Shown piece by piece: positions 42,263 through 50,854 of a stretch of 64,000 nucleotides of DNA (position 1 is its first letter; every line of letters starts with the position of its first letter). The DNA comes from Marisimplicoccus sp038147335 (GTDB lineage: Bacteria > Bacteroidota > Bacteroidia > Flavobacteriales > Flavobacteriaceae). A model generated the notes under the pieces. It was not told the DNA's origin. It made no database searches and worked only from the letters and a program-made list of their open reading frames with translations. The position numbers and the translations under genes are program-made. Location of the stretch: assembly GCA_038147335.1 (NCBI GenBank), contig JAYQTK010000002.1:558001-622000 (forward strand). Reading direction: 5' to 3'.

Positions 42263-43612
42263 ATGGTAGATCTTTTTAATTCTATTGAATCTATAATTAA
42301 TCAAATTATATCTCCTCTTAACTGGGTAATGCTATTTTTAATAATAGGAGGAGGAATCTATCTAACAATTATTTCAAAAGCAAATCCATTGATGAGGATA
42401 GTTAGTGGATTTAAATTAATGCTAAGAAAAGATCCTTCAAGTATTGGAATTTCTAGATTTCAGGCATTATCAGCTGTTCTTGCTGCAACAGTTGGTCTTG
42501 GAAATATTTCAGGAGTTTCTATTGCTATCAATCAAGGAGGTCCAGGTGTTTTAGTATGGATGTGGGTTACTGCTTTGATTGGAGCATCAATAAAGTTTTT
42601 TTCAGCGTCACTTGCAGTTAACCTTAGAATAAAAGATGAAAATGGAGACTATCTGGGTGGTCCAATGTATTATATGAGTTTAGGTATAAAAAAATGGGGG
42701 CGTCCACTGGCAATATGGTTTTCAATAGCTGGACTAGTTGGTGTACTTCCAGCATTCACAGCTAATCAATTAACTCAGTCATATATTGATGTGTTAAATC
42801 CTAATGAGTTTTTAAACCTAGGTAATATTGGATGGAAGCTTATTATTGGAATAGTATTTACAATTTTAACATCATTTGTAATTTTTGGTGGTTTGAAATC
42901 GATAGTTAAAGTAACTTCAGGTTTAGTACCAATAATGGTAATACTATATTTCATACTTGGTATCTACATTTTAATTGCTAATATGGATGTTGTTCCATCT
43001 ACTTTTTATTTAATATTTAGTGAGGCTTTCAATTTTAACACAATAGTACAAGGAGGATTTTGGGGGTTAGTATTAATTGGTATAAGAAGAGCTGTTTTCT
43101 CTAGTGAGAGTGGTGTTGGACTTGCGCCTATATATCATGGTCAGTCTACTACAAAAAAAGGTACAGATGAAGGTCTTGTTGGAATGTTAGGTCCTATTTT
43201 AGATACAATTTTAGTCTGTACTATTACAGGTTTAATTATAATTATTAGCGGAGCATATCTTGAAAGTGATCTTAATGGAATTGTATTATCTCTTGAAGCA
43301 TTTAGAAGATTATTCTTTGGGTTCGGAGATTATTTGCTGATAGTTATGATATCAATTTTTGGAATTTCAACATTATTTACTTACTCATATTATGGTGTAA
43401 AATGTTATGGTTTTCTAACTACACCAAAAAAAGGAAAATATTATAATATAATCTATGTTGCAGCTATAATAATTTCATCAATATTAACTGTTGAAATTGT
43501 AATAGGACTTATTGATATAGCCTTTGCGCTAATGGCAATTCCAAATATGATTGCTATAATTTATTTATCTAAAATTGTAACTAAAGAGATGAAATCTAGA
43601 TCTTGGATTTAG
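42263..43612 (+). CDS. Alanine/glycine:cation symporter (AGCS family)
   Basis: 449 residues with about eleven membrane helices. AGCS motifs: NPLMRIVSGFKLMLRKDPSSIGISRFQALSAVLAATVGLGNISGV, with GNISGV and the ATVGLGNI loop; GGPGVLVWMWVTALIGASIKF; YLGGPMYYMSLGI; FGGLKSIVKVTSGLVPIM; RRAVFSSESGVGLAPI. Na+-coupled uptake of alanine (or glycine, D-alanine) across the inner membrane. Divergent from the aminotransferase by 51 bp, and convergent with the amidohydrolase gene, sharing its stop codon bases. Intact. Confidence 0.9.
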   Translation: MVDLFNSIESIINQIISPLNWVMLFLIIGGGIYLTIISKANPLMRIVSGFKLMLRKDPSSIGISRFQALSAVLAATVGLGNISGVSIAINQGGPGVLVWMWVTALIGASIKFFSASLAVNLRIKDENGDYLGGPMYYMSLGIKKWGRPLAIWFSIAGLVGVLPAFTANQLTQSYIDVLNPNEFLNLGNIGWKLIIGIVFTILTSFVIFGGLKSIVKVTSGLVPIMVILYFILGIYILIANMDVVPSTFYLIFSEAFNFNTIVQGGFWGLVLIGIRRAVFSSESGVGLAPIYHGQSTTKKGTDEGLVGMLGPILDTILVCTITGLIIIISGAYLESDLNGIVLSLEAFRRLFFGFGDYLLIVMISIFGISTLFTYSYYGVKCYGFLTTPKKGKYYNIIYVAAIIISSILTVEIVIGLIDIAFALMAIPNMIAIIYLSKIVTKEMKSRSWI

Positions 43613-45043
43613 TCAACATAGTCAATAGGTGGGGGGCCTGGATTTAGATAAGGATCATAATCGTAATCTCCAATTCTTTCATCAAACTCTTTCTTAATCT
43701 CTTCTCTTAATTTTTTATCCTTGTAGATATCAATCATTGACATTCCAAGTGCTTTTGCGGCATGAAGCATTCCTTTGTGACCAATTGACATTCCAGAACT
43801 AGCAACTACTGACCATGAATGCCATGGGACTCCCTTAGGAGCTGTAGTTGCAGCCAGACTAACAACAGGCATGTTATAACTGACATCTCCAACATCTGTT
43901 GAACCTCCTCCTGGGCTCTCCAGTGTCTCTCTTAATGGTCTAATTTTACCATCAATTCCAATTTGTGGTTTTCCATTTGCTTTTTGCATGTCTAATGCAA
44001 AATCAATTTCATCTTGAGTGTATTGAATATCTCCTAGAATTTCGAGATTTTTCTGCATTATTGCACCTCCTGTTCTATTCGGGAGAAGATCATGAATCCC
44101 TGAAATTAGTGAGACTTTGTGCTCAACATTTGCCATTATTGCTGCACCTCCTGCCATCCTTCTAACCTGGTCATAAACAGGCTGTAATCCTTCTTTTGTT
44201 ATATCTCTCACTCTAACCCAAATTCTTGAATAGTCTGGAACAACATTAACAACTTGTCCTGCATCTTGTATATGGTAATGCATCCTGACTGAAGGCTTAA
44301 CATGTTCTCGATATGCATTTATTCCTGATGTATATAATTCTAATGCATCATTTGCACTCCTAGCATTCCATGGATCTGCAGATGCATGAGCAGATTGCCC
44401 AGTAAACTCAACCATAAAATCAACAAGAGCTAATGAGGGTTGAACATTTGCTTCAGTATGATCTGCAGGATGCCAATCCATAGTTATATCAACATCATCA
44501 AATACTCCCTCTCTTATCATCCAAAGTTTTCCAAAAAATTTCTCTTCAGCAGGTGTTCCAAAAAATTTGACAGTACCTGTTAAATCTCCTTTTTCAATTA
44601 ATTCTTTAATTGCAACAGCTGCACCAAGGCTGGCTGTACCAAATAGATTATGACCACATCCATGGCCAGCTCCACCTTCAGTCAATTCATTCCTGAACGA
44701 GTCTGCGGTTTGAGATAATCCTGGTAATGCATCAAACTCTCCAATAATACCTATAACAGGTTTTCCTTCCCCATATGTAGCCGTAAAGGCAGTAGGCATT
44801 CCAGCTAATCCTTTTTCTACTTTCAAGCCATTTTCTTCGGCATATTTAATTAGGTACTCGGAAGATTTTTCCTCTCTAAAGGCTACTTCTGCAGCCGCCC
44901 ATATTTTATCACTTAAAGCCGTCAATTCTGATGATTTTTGTTCTATTGAATTAAGTAATTCTTTCTTTAATTTGTTTGCACTTTGAGAGTTTACTAAAAA
45001 GGTAGAATCCTACAATAAATAAAATTGAGAGAAGTTTTTTCAT
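43609..45043 (-). CDS. Secreted M20 amidohydrolase (AbgB-like), one frameshift near the N-terminus
   Basis: I extend the gene upstream to 45043 because MKKLLSILFIVGFYLF (signal peptide) lies there and a missing base in the T5 run near 45000 then joins VNSQSANKLKKELLNSIEQ to the known start TALSDKIWAAAEVAFREEKSS. The body has IGEFDALPGLS, GGAGHGCGHNLFGTASLGAA (metal ligands C-G-H), VKFFGTPAEEKFFGK, DWHPADHTE, QSAHASADPWNARSA and SPGGGSTDVGDVSYNMPV. About 477 residues. AbgB-like enzymes cleave amides such as N-acyl or aminobenzoyl glutamate. Here the export signal suggests periplasmic substrate. C-terminal stop shares bases with the AGCS gene. Confidence 0.83.
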
Positions 45044-45103
45044 TAGTTAATAATTTAGAGTTTTATTAAGATAGTAATTTACAAATAATATTTATTTTAG
45101 AAT

Positions 45104-45553
45104 ATGAGATTGTTTAAGGATGTCAAAGGCAATAATATTGATCCTGTAAATCATACTTTATCTATATTAAAGAATTATCCACATGCAAAAATTCATATTG
45201 GATCTGATTCTCAAAACATAGGTAAAAAAACAAATTATACCAGTGTAATTGCATACAGACTCGGAACAAGAGGTGTACATTACATACTCAGCAAGTCATC
45301 ATGTGACGTTATAAACGATATTTGGAAAAGACTATGGCTTGAAGCTGAGTATAGTATTAAAGTAGCAGAATGGCTAACAAAGCAAGTGAGTGTTCAGGTT
45401 GAAATTGACATGGATTATAACTCAGATGAAAACCATCGATCTAATAAGTTAATCTCCGCAACAAAGGGTTGGGCAAACTCGCTGGGGTATAAGGTTAATG
45501 TAAAGCCAAATAATCAAATTGCTACAAGAGCAGCTGATCACCATTGTAAGTAG
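45104..45553 (+). CDS. RNase H-like YkuK/DUF458 family protein
   Basis: 149 residues: HIGSDSQNIGKKTNYTSVIAYRL, KSSCDVINDIWKRLWLEAEYSI, IDMDYNSDENHRSNKL and NQIATRAADHHC. D-S-Q near the start and D-M-D-Y and D-H acid residues are those of an RNase H fold. The family is widespread in Bacillota and Bacteroidota, with no settled function. It is intact and stands alone between two minus-strand operons; no hint of regulation. Confidence 0.8.
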   Translation: MRLFKDVKGNNIDPVNHTLSILKNYPHAKIHIGSDSQNIGKKTNYTSVIAYRLGTRGVHYILSKSSCDVINDIWKRLWLEAEYSIKVAEWLTKQVSVQVEIDMDYNSDENHRSNKLISATKGWANSLGYKVNVKPNNQIATRAADHHCK

Positions 45554-45560
45554 TGGTTAT

Positions 45561-46592
45561 TTAAAGTAACTCATTAAAAATTTTATCTCCACCATACCTA
45601 ATAACATCTGTTGAAGGAAGTCCAGTATTTTCTTCAACTTTTTTTATCATTTCAAGAGCTTCATTATTTTCCATTTGAATGGTATTCAGCGCAACACCTA
45701 TTACTTTTGCTTTAGGATATGTGCCAATAACAGACGCAAGTTGCTCATTTAAATCTATAAACTTTTTTAGATCTGGAATTTTTATATTCTCTAAAGATCT
45801 AAGAGAATTATTTCTAGCAATATGACATAAAATCATATGAGTTGGACAAGTCCCTCTCATTAAAGGTAGTGTCGCAGAGCTTCCTGGATGAAGAATTGAT
45901 CCCTGTCCCTCTACAATTACTATATCTTTATCTTTTTGATCAATAACAGCAGTTTCTACAGCACCACATGCATGATCTAACTTGTAAGCGTCTAATGGAA
46001 TCCCACCTCCTGTAACTGTAATTCCAACTTGACCAGTGGCAACAAATCCAACATTTATATTTTTATTTCTTAGATATGAATAAAGCTCAAGACCAACAGT
46101 CATTTTACCTGCTGCCATATCAGTTCCTATCATAAGTACTCGTTTATTTGACAATTCAGATGCCTTAGATGAACCTATTTTAGGAATGAATTGTGGAACT
46201 CTTGTATCCCAAATCCATTGTTCATCTTTTATTATATATTTTGAAAATTCTGGATTGATTTGATCATGCAGTCCGTTAACTATAGACATTCCCATTTCTA
46301 TTGATTCTTTGATAACTGAATCCCAAGATTTTGGTCTAATACCTCCTGATGTTAATACTCCTAAGAGCATGACATTAGCTCCCATATCCCTTGCGTCCTT
46401 CAGGGAACTAACAATTGGTATATCTTTCTTTATAATTGATACCTCAGATATTTTTTTTCCAGCAAATACTGAATCAATAACACATACAATTTCATTATTT
46501 AAATATCTAAGAGCACTAATCCCCATTTTTCCATAGTCGTCATCTATGCTTGCTTCCATCCAAATTGCAATCTTATCACTTGATTTAAGCAT
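45561..46592 (-). CDS. DUF1611/DgcN-like protein (D-glutamate N-acetyltransferase family)
   Basis: 343 residues. It has a Rossmann-like N-terminal domain (IVCVIDSVFAGKKISEV; DIPIVSSLKDARDMGANVMLLGVLTSGGIRP), then RVPQFIPKIGSSKASEL, GTDMAAGKMTVGLELYSYL with a Walker-type loop, GFVATGQVGITVTGGGIPLDAY and VEGQGSILHPGSSATLPLMRG. These are the DUF1611 landmarks. Members called DgcN act with the enolase-superfamily DgcA on D-glutamate in marine bacteria, by published work on that pair; whether this protein has the same activity is inferred from overlap with the epimerase gene (8 bp). Confidence 0.7.
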   Translation of the reverse strand: MLKSSDKIAIWMEASIDDDYGKMGISALRYLNNEIVCVIDSVFAGKKISEVSIIKKDIPIVSSLKDARDMGANVMLLGVLTSGGIRPKSWDSVIKESIEMGMSIVNGLHDQINPEFSKYIIKDEQWIWDTRVPQFIPKIGSSKASELSNKRVLMIGTDMAAGKMTVGLELYSYLRNKNINVGFVATGQVGITVTGGGIPLDAYKLDHACGAVETAVIDQKDKDIVIVEGQGSILHPGSSATLPLMRGTCPTHMILCHIARNNSLRSLENIKIPDLKKFIDLNEQLASVIGTYPKAKVIGVALNTIQMENNEALEMIKKVEENTGLPSTDVIRYGGDKIFNELL

Positions 46593-47634
46593 AATTTTCA
46601 GTTTTTAATTTTGATCCGTGTCCAGGTTTGTTATCATTCATAGTAATTCCATCAATCATTTTAGCCCCTTCACTAGGATCTGGATCTAAATTATAATGAG
46701 AATCTAGATCTATATAATCTATAATACCAGATATTGAAGCGCCAGCTGATATACTAATTGATGATTCACTCATACAACCTATCATTGTTTTTAAATTATG
46801 TGATTTGGCTACATTTAAAATTCTTAATGCTTCAGTTATTCCTCCACACTTCATTAGTTTTAGATTAACCCCATCTACATATTCATAGTGTCTCGCCACA
46901 TCTTCAGAAAACCTACACGATTCATCAATAAATATCGGCAAGGGTCTACTCTCAAATAAATACTTTAATTTATCTTCTTCGCCTTCAACTAGTGGTTGCT
47001 CAATATATTCTGCTTTCCTATCAGCAAGCCATTTCATCATTAACTTGGCTTCATCTAAACTCCAGCCACCATTAGCATCAACTCTAATAGAGATATTAGA
47101 TTTTTTTGTTGACTCCAGCACTTGAGAATATATGGATTTATCATATTCTATTCCATCTGGTGATCCAAGTTTTATTTTTAATGCTTTAATCTGGGGATTA
47201 GATATAAGCATTTCAACTCTCTCTTTTATTATTTCAGGAGGGTTTATTCCTATTGTTAAAGAGGTTGGAGTTGATGGAGAAGGGAGCCCTAAGAGACTAC
47301 GTAATGGTAATCCTGCTTTTTTTGCTTTCCAGTCCCATAAAGCTATATCTATTGCAGCATATGCACATGGTGGGATGTTAAGCTCTTTACTTCTCTGATA
47401 TATTTCATATATAGACAGTGAATCAATACCTGTATCAATAAGCTTTAATAGCCATTTTTCTACTTCATCTGCAGTAGATGCACCCTCAGTTTTACCTGGA
47501 GCTGATTCTCCCCATGCAGTAATACCATCCTTAATGATTTCAACGAATAAGTTTTGAGACTTATCATGGACACCTCTACTTATTTGAAGTGGATATTTTT
47601 TTTTGAGATTTACTTTATGAAAATTAACTATCAT
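46585..47634 (-). CDS. Dipeptide epimerase / DgcA-like enolase-superfamily racemase
   Basis: 349 residues. KxK catalytic motif at ALKIKLG (K153, K155), metal ligands D186 (VDANGGW), E212 (IEQP), D237 (IDES) and the second base K262 in KLMKCGG, with substrate-specificity text IGCMSES near 285. These features match L-Ala-D/L-Glu epimerases. Known members open the muropeptide dipeptide for use; the DgcA variant acts on N-acetyl-D-glutamate. The gene ends 8 bp inside the DgcN-like gene start, so the two are translated together. Confidence 0.85.
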   Translation of the reverse strand: MIVNFHKVNLKKKYPLQISRGVHDKSQNLFVEIIKDGITAWGESAPGKTEGASTADEVEKWLLKLIDTGIDSLSIYEIYQRSKELNIPPCAYAAIDIALWDWKAKKAGLPLRSLLGLPSPSTPTSLTIGINPPEIIKERVEMLISNPQIKALKIKLGSPDGIEYDKSIYSQVLESTKKSNISIRVDANGGWSLDEAKLMMKWLADRKAEYIEQPLVEGEEDKLKYLFESRPLPIFIDESCRFSEDVARHYEYVDGVNLKLMKCGGITEALRILNVAKSHNLKTMIGCMSESSISISAGASISGIIDYIDLDSHYNLDPDPSEGAKMIDGITMNDNKPGHGSKLKTENYA

Positions 47635-47653
47635 CTAAACAGAAAATGATAAT

Positions 47654-47998
47654 CTAAGATAATAGTTTTCCTTTATTTTTTTCCTTAAAATTATCGAGTG
47701 TTTCTCTCTTGTAGATTGGAGTTCTATTTCTTCTTGTTATCCATTTAAGCTTACCCTTAACATGGTATCTAGTTAATGTGCTTTCACTAATGCCTAAATA
47801 TTCAGCAGCTTGTTTTCTTGGAAGATAATTTATATGATCAGGAATATTAGAAATGTCATAGTTTGAAGAAGAAACCTCAAGGAAACTCCTCTCTATTTCA
47901 ACATCTTCTTTTTTAACTCTTCTACCGTTAACATAAACGGATCTCACTCCCTTAGGAAAGTTATTAATTTGATCTATTTCTAACCAGTTTCTAGACAC
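47654..47998 (-). CDS. Small helix-turn-helix DNA-binding protein
   Basis: 114 residues. N-terminal half has no clear domain (SRNWLEIDQINNFPKGVRSVYVNG). The C-terminal half is an excisionase/MerR-type HTH: LPRKQAAEYLGISESTLTRYHVKGKLKW, then ITRRNRTPIYKRETLDNF, the helix-turn-helix plus wing. The stop is about 20 bp upstream of the epimerase start, so it may regulate the DgcA-DgcN pair or its own operon. A perfect palindrome lies just upstream at 48053-48070. Not assigned to a named regulator. Confidence 0.6.
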   Translation of the reverse strand: MSRNWLEIDQINNFPKGVRSVYVNGRRVKKEDVEIERSFLEVSSSNYDISNIPDHINYLPRKQAAEYLGISESTLTRYHVKGKLKWITRRNRTPIYKRETLDNFKEKNKGKLLS

Positions 47999-48052
47999 GA
48001 ATTTATAAATTGGTTTATTAGTTAAATTTATAGCTAGTCTATAAAGTTATAA

Positions 48053-48070
48053 AAAATTATATATAATTTT
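48053..48070. promoter_or_regulatory. 18-bp perfect palindrome between HTH gene and plug-protein gene
   Basis: AAAATTATATATAATTTT is a perfect 18-bp inverted repeat in the 100-bp divergent intergenic region. It could be an operator for the small HTH protein, or simply AT-rich chance. Nearby minor repeats (ATTTATAAAT; TTATAAA) also occur. Confidence 0.25.
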
Positions 48071-48098
48071 GTATACATCTATAAATTAATTAATTAGG

Positions 48099-48617
48099 AT
48101 GAAACAAATTCTTGTTTATGTGTTGATCCTAGGTAGCTTTAGCTTGGTTTTTAGTCAAAGCGGTGGGTATAATTCTTATAATTATGGCACCAGAAATTAC
48201 GCGTCTGGAACAAATTCATTTAAGTATGGGATTATTGGTTCAAATCAAGATGCAACTGGATCTCCTGTTGGTATAGTCTCAGCGATAGTTAGAAGAGTCC
48301 CTAGTGCAAAAAAAATTACAGATAGATTTGGTAATACAAACATTTCACTTAGAGGTAGAAACTCTGTTTCAAGTGCTGGTGATGAAGTACTATGGGATAT
48401 TGATGGGGTTACTTTTCAGACACCTCCTTTGATAGGAATTAACCAAGTTGATTATGTAGAAGTTATAAAAGGTCTAGCTGCCTCTAATCGTTATGGTTCA
48501 GATGGGGCAGGAGGAGTTATTATAATTAAAACTGCTGTCAGCGCTTCAAAGTCAGAACTTATTAACTCTCCAAAAAATCTTTGGAGAACTGTGACAGAAA
48601 AAAAAGTTAAAAAGTAA
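48099..48617 (+). CDS. Stand-alone TonB plug-domain protein (secreted)
   Basis: 172 residues with a signal peptide (MKQILVYVLILGSFSLVFSQS). After a Tyr/Asn/Ser-rich spacer comes a plug domain: AIVRRVPSAKKITDRFGNTNISLRGRNSVSSAGDEVLWDIDGV, then DYVEVIKGLAASNRYGSDGAGGVIIIKT. This has the R-x-P-x-x, S-L-R-G-R, D-G-V and Y-G-x-x-G-A-G-G-V elements of TonB receptors but ends right after, with no beta barrel. Signal peptide and length are intact, so it is not a broken receptor. A near copy follows. Function unknown. Confidence 0.75.
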   Translation: MKQILVYVLILGSFSLVFSQSGGYNSYNYGTRNYASGTNSFKYGIIGSNQDATGSPVGIVSAIVRRVPSAKKITDRFGNTNISLRGRNSVSSAGDEVLWDIDGVTFQTPPLIGINQVDYVEVIKGLAASNRYGSDGAGGVIIIKTAVSASKSELINSPKNLWRTVTEKKVKK

Positions 48618-48659
48618 ACTTTGTGAAAAACTTTTTTAGAATTTCTGTTTCTTAGCATT

Positions 48660-49133
48660 ATGAAGTACTTCTATATAATTCCGGTTTTTCTTTTAATGAC
48701 ATCTGTATATTCTCAAGATGATCCTATATTAAAGTCACAACAAAATGCTATTTCGTCAATGTCATTAGTTGATGCATTAGCTTCTCGAATTCCTGGTGCA
48801 AAAAAAATTACAGATAGATCAGGAAATAAAAATATTGCTCTTAGAGGTAGACAATCTTTTAACTCAGCTGGTAATGAGGTATTGTGGGAGATTGATGGAG
48901 TAATATACACAAATCCCCCTGTGCTTAATGCAAGTCAAGTTAAATATGTTGAAGTTAAAACTGGGTTAGCTGCTACAAATAAATATGGAAGTCAAGGAGC
49001 TGGAGGGGTTATTTTAGTCAAAACAAATGTTAGCTCTGATGAGTTTAATAGTAGCAGAAATTTATGGAATAGATCTGCAAAAAAGTCACCTAAAGAGAAA
49101 AAGAAGAAGAAGAAGAAGAAGAAAAAGTCTTGA
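48660..49133 (+). CDS. Stand-alone TonB plug-domain protein, paralogue of the preceding gene, with poly-lysine tail
   Basis: 157 residues. Signal peptide MKYFYIIPVFLLMTSVYSQD, then LVDALASRIPGAKKITDRSGNKNIALRGRQSFNSAGNEVLWEIDGV and KYVEVKTGLAATNKYGSQGAGGVILVKT. It is close to the first plug protein over about 90 residues (KKITDR, LRGR, SAG, EVLW, IDGV, GLAA, YGS, GAGGVI all shared). It ends in a run of lysines encoded by an AAG repeat. Only 42 bp separates the two genes, so they are probably in one operon made by tandem duplication. Confidence 0.75.
   Translation: MKYFYIIPVFLLMTSVYSQDDPILKSQQNAISSMSLVDALASRIPGAKKITDRSGNKNIALRGRQSFNSAGNEVLWEIDGVIYTNPPVLNASQVKYVEVKTGLAATNKYGSQGAGGVILVKTNVSSDEFNSSRNLWNRSAKKSPKEKKKKKKKKKKS
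49098..49126 (+). repeat. AAG microsatellite encoding a lysine tail
   Basis: Tandem AAG units (with AAA at the ends) at the 3' end of the second plug gene encode about ten lysines before SER and the stop. Tracts like this can gain or lose units, which would change the tail length but not the frame. Confidence 0.6.
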
Positions 49134-49161
49134 TTTTTATAACTTTAATAAAAACAAAAAG

Positions 49162-49650
49162 GTGAGAAGGACTGCTATATTTACTTTATTTTCTTTTTTA
49201 TTATTTGCTTGCAACTCAAACATCACAAATAATAATATATCTGACTTGGAATCTTTACAACTTAAAAGTTCATTTTTTGATTTAGAAGAAAATAATTTAG
49301 ACCTCTCAGAATTTAATGACGGAAAAGTAGTAGTTAGCTACTGGGCCACATGGTGCGCACCATGTATAAAGGAGATGCCTAGTATCAAGAGAGCTGAAGA
49401 AATATTAGAGGACTACGGCTATACTTTTTTATTAGTTTCAGATGAAACAATTGACAAGATATCTAATTTTAAAAATGAAATGAATTTTGATTTAAAGTTT
49501 TTGAAATCAAACAAATCCTTTGAATCACTTGGAGTTTACGCTATGCCTACTTCATATATTTTTAACGAAGATGGAAAAATTGTTGAAACTTTTGTTGGAG
49601 TAATTGAGTGGGATTCTGAAGAAATAATAAGTAAATTAAAAATGCTGTAA
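49162..49650 (+). CDS. TlpA-like thioredoxin-fold lipoprotein
   Basis: GTG start chosen because it gives a lipoprotein signal right away (MRRTAIFTLFSFLLFACNSN). A longer frame exists upstream but runs through the plug gene. Then VVVSYWATWCAPCIKEMPSIKRAEEI with the redox motif WCAPC, YGYTFLLVSDETIDKI and YAMPTSYIFNEDGKIVETFVG (cis-Pro loop AMPTS). About 162 residues. Thiol-disulfide oxidoreductase attached to a membrane, facing the periplasm. It is followed 2 bp later by a Cys-rich propeller lipoprotein, a likely partner. Confidence 0.85.
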   Translation: MRRTAIFTLFSFLLFACNSNITNNNISDLESLQLKSSFFDLEENNLDLSEFNDGKVVVSYWATWCAPCIKEMPSIKRAEEILEDYGYTFLLVSDETIDKISNFKNEMNFDLKFLKSNKSFESLGVYAMPTSYIFNEDGKIVETFVGVIEWDSEEIISKLKML

Positions 49651-49651
49651 T

Positions 49652-50851
49652 ATGAAAAAATGTCTTATAATTTTTTCTCTCTTGAGCTTATTATCCTGTA
49701 CGTCAAAGGACATCCTAATAGAAGAAATTTCTTTTTTATATGATAACAGTAATGCACAGCCTAGTTTAGTTTCAAATAATGGCTCTTTATCATTGACTTG
49801 GATTTCTTCTGATGAAGACATGAATGCTGAGTTAAATTTCAGACAGTATAAAGACGAAGAATGGACTAGTCCACAAAAAATAGCAATTGGTTCTGATTGG
49901 TTTGTAAATTGGGCTGATTTTCCAACTCATGCAATTAGTGGAGACCAAGTTTTAACAAGCTACCTCAAAAAGTCTGCTTCTGGTATATACACTTATGATG
50001 TTTTTTTAAGCCTACAGAAGCTTTCAGGAGAAAAAGTAAGAGAAGATTTTATTTTAAACACCGATGGTTTCAAAGCAGAACATGGGTTTGTTAGTATAGT
50101 TTCAAAAGATGAGGAAGGGTTTTTAATTACCTGGTTAGATGGAAGGAATACAGTAGATAAAGATGCAGACGGAAATCATAAACCTATGACCATTCGATTT
50201 GCTGAAATCACAAATGCTGGCGATATTATTAATGAGGTTGAACTAGATGCATCTGTTTGTGATTGTTGTCAGACATCAATTACAAATACTGACAAAGGTC
50301 CCTTAGTTGTTTACAGAGACAGGAGTAAGGAAGAAGTTCGAGATATATATGCAACAAGAAACATAGATAATAAATGGGAGACTCCCGCTCCAGTTCATAA
50401 TGATGGATGGGTAATATATGGATGTCCAGTAAATGGTCCTAAGGTTGTGTCTGATTCTAATAATATCGCTGTAAGCTGGTTTACTGTTTATGAGGGGAAA
50501 CCGAGAGTTAATCTTTCTTTTTCAGAATCTTATGGTTCTTCTTTTGGTACTCCAATACAAATTAATGATCATAATGCTATTGGTAGAGTAGATGTTGTTT
50601 ACCTTAACGACAAGGAAGTGCTTGTTAGTTATATGGAAGATGATGATTATGATACATATTTAAGATTAAAGAAAGTTTCTATAGATGGAAAAGTTTCAAA
50701 TCCAATTACAATTTCTAAAATTGATAGTGGCCGAAATACGGGGGTGCCACAATTAGAAATACTTAATGATGAAATATTTATTGTTTGGACTGTTTTTGAA
50801 AATGAAAACAATCAATTGAAGACAGTAAAATTAAGTTCCAAAGACATTTAA
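49652..50851 (+). CDS. Sialidase-like beta-propeller lipoprotein with a CDCC cluster
   Basis: 399 residues. Lipoprotein signal (MKKCLIIFSLLSLLSCTSK), then repeated beta-sheet units: LVSNNGSLSLTWISSDED, SGDQVLTSYLKKSASGIYTY, DEEGFLITWLDGRNTV, NNIAVSWFTVYEGKPRVNLSFSE, DKEVLVSYMEDDDYDTY and DEIFIVWTVFENE. This looks like a six- or seven-bladed BNR/sialidase-type propeller without clear Asp-boxes. A central SVCDCCQTSI motif with a second cysteine at YGCPVNGPK could bind a metal. Substrate is unknown. It follows the TlpA gene by 2 bp. Confidence 0.6.
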   Translation: MKKCLIIFSLLSLLSCTSKDILIEEISFLYDNSNAQPSLVSNNGSLSLTWISSDEDMNAELNFRQYKDEEWTSPQKIAIGSDWFVNWADFPTHAISGDQVLTSYLKKSASGIYTYDVFLSLQKLSGEKVREDFILNTDGFKAEHGFVSIVSKDEEGFLITWLDGRNTVDKDADGNHKPMTIRFAEITNAGDIINEVELDASVCDCCQTSITNTDKGPLVVYRDRSKEEVRDIYATRNIDNKWETPAPVHNDGWVIYGCPVNGPKVVSDSNNIAVSWFTVYEGKPRVNLSFSESYGSSFGTPIQINDHNAIGRVDVVYLNDKEVLVSYMEDDDYDTYLRLKKVSIDGKVSNPITISKIDSGRNTGVPQLEILNDEIFIVWTVFENENNQLKTVKLSSKDI

Positions 50852-50854
50852 AGT

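Noticed and set aside
49027..49161. Extended N-terminus of the TlpA-like protein
   Set aside because: It lies in another frame of the plug gene; the GTG start at 49162 gives a clean lipoprotein signal.
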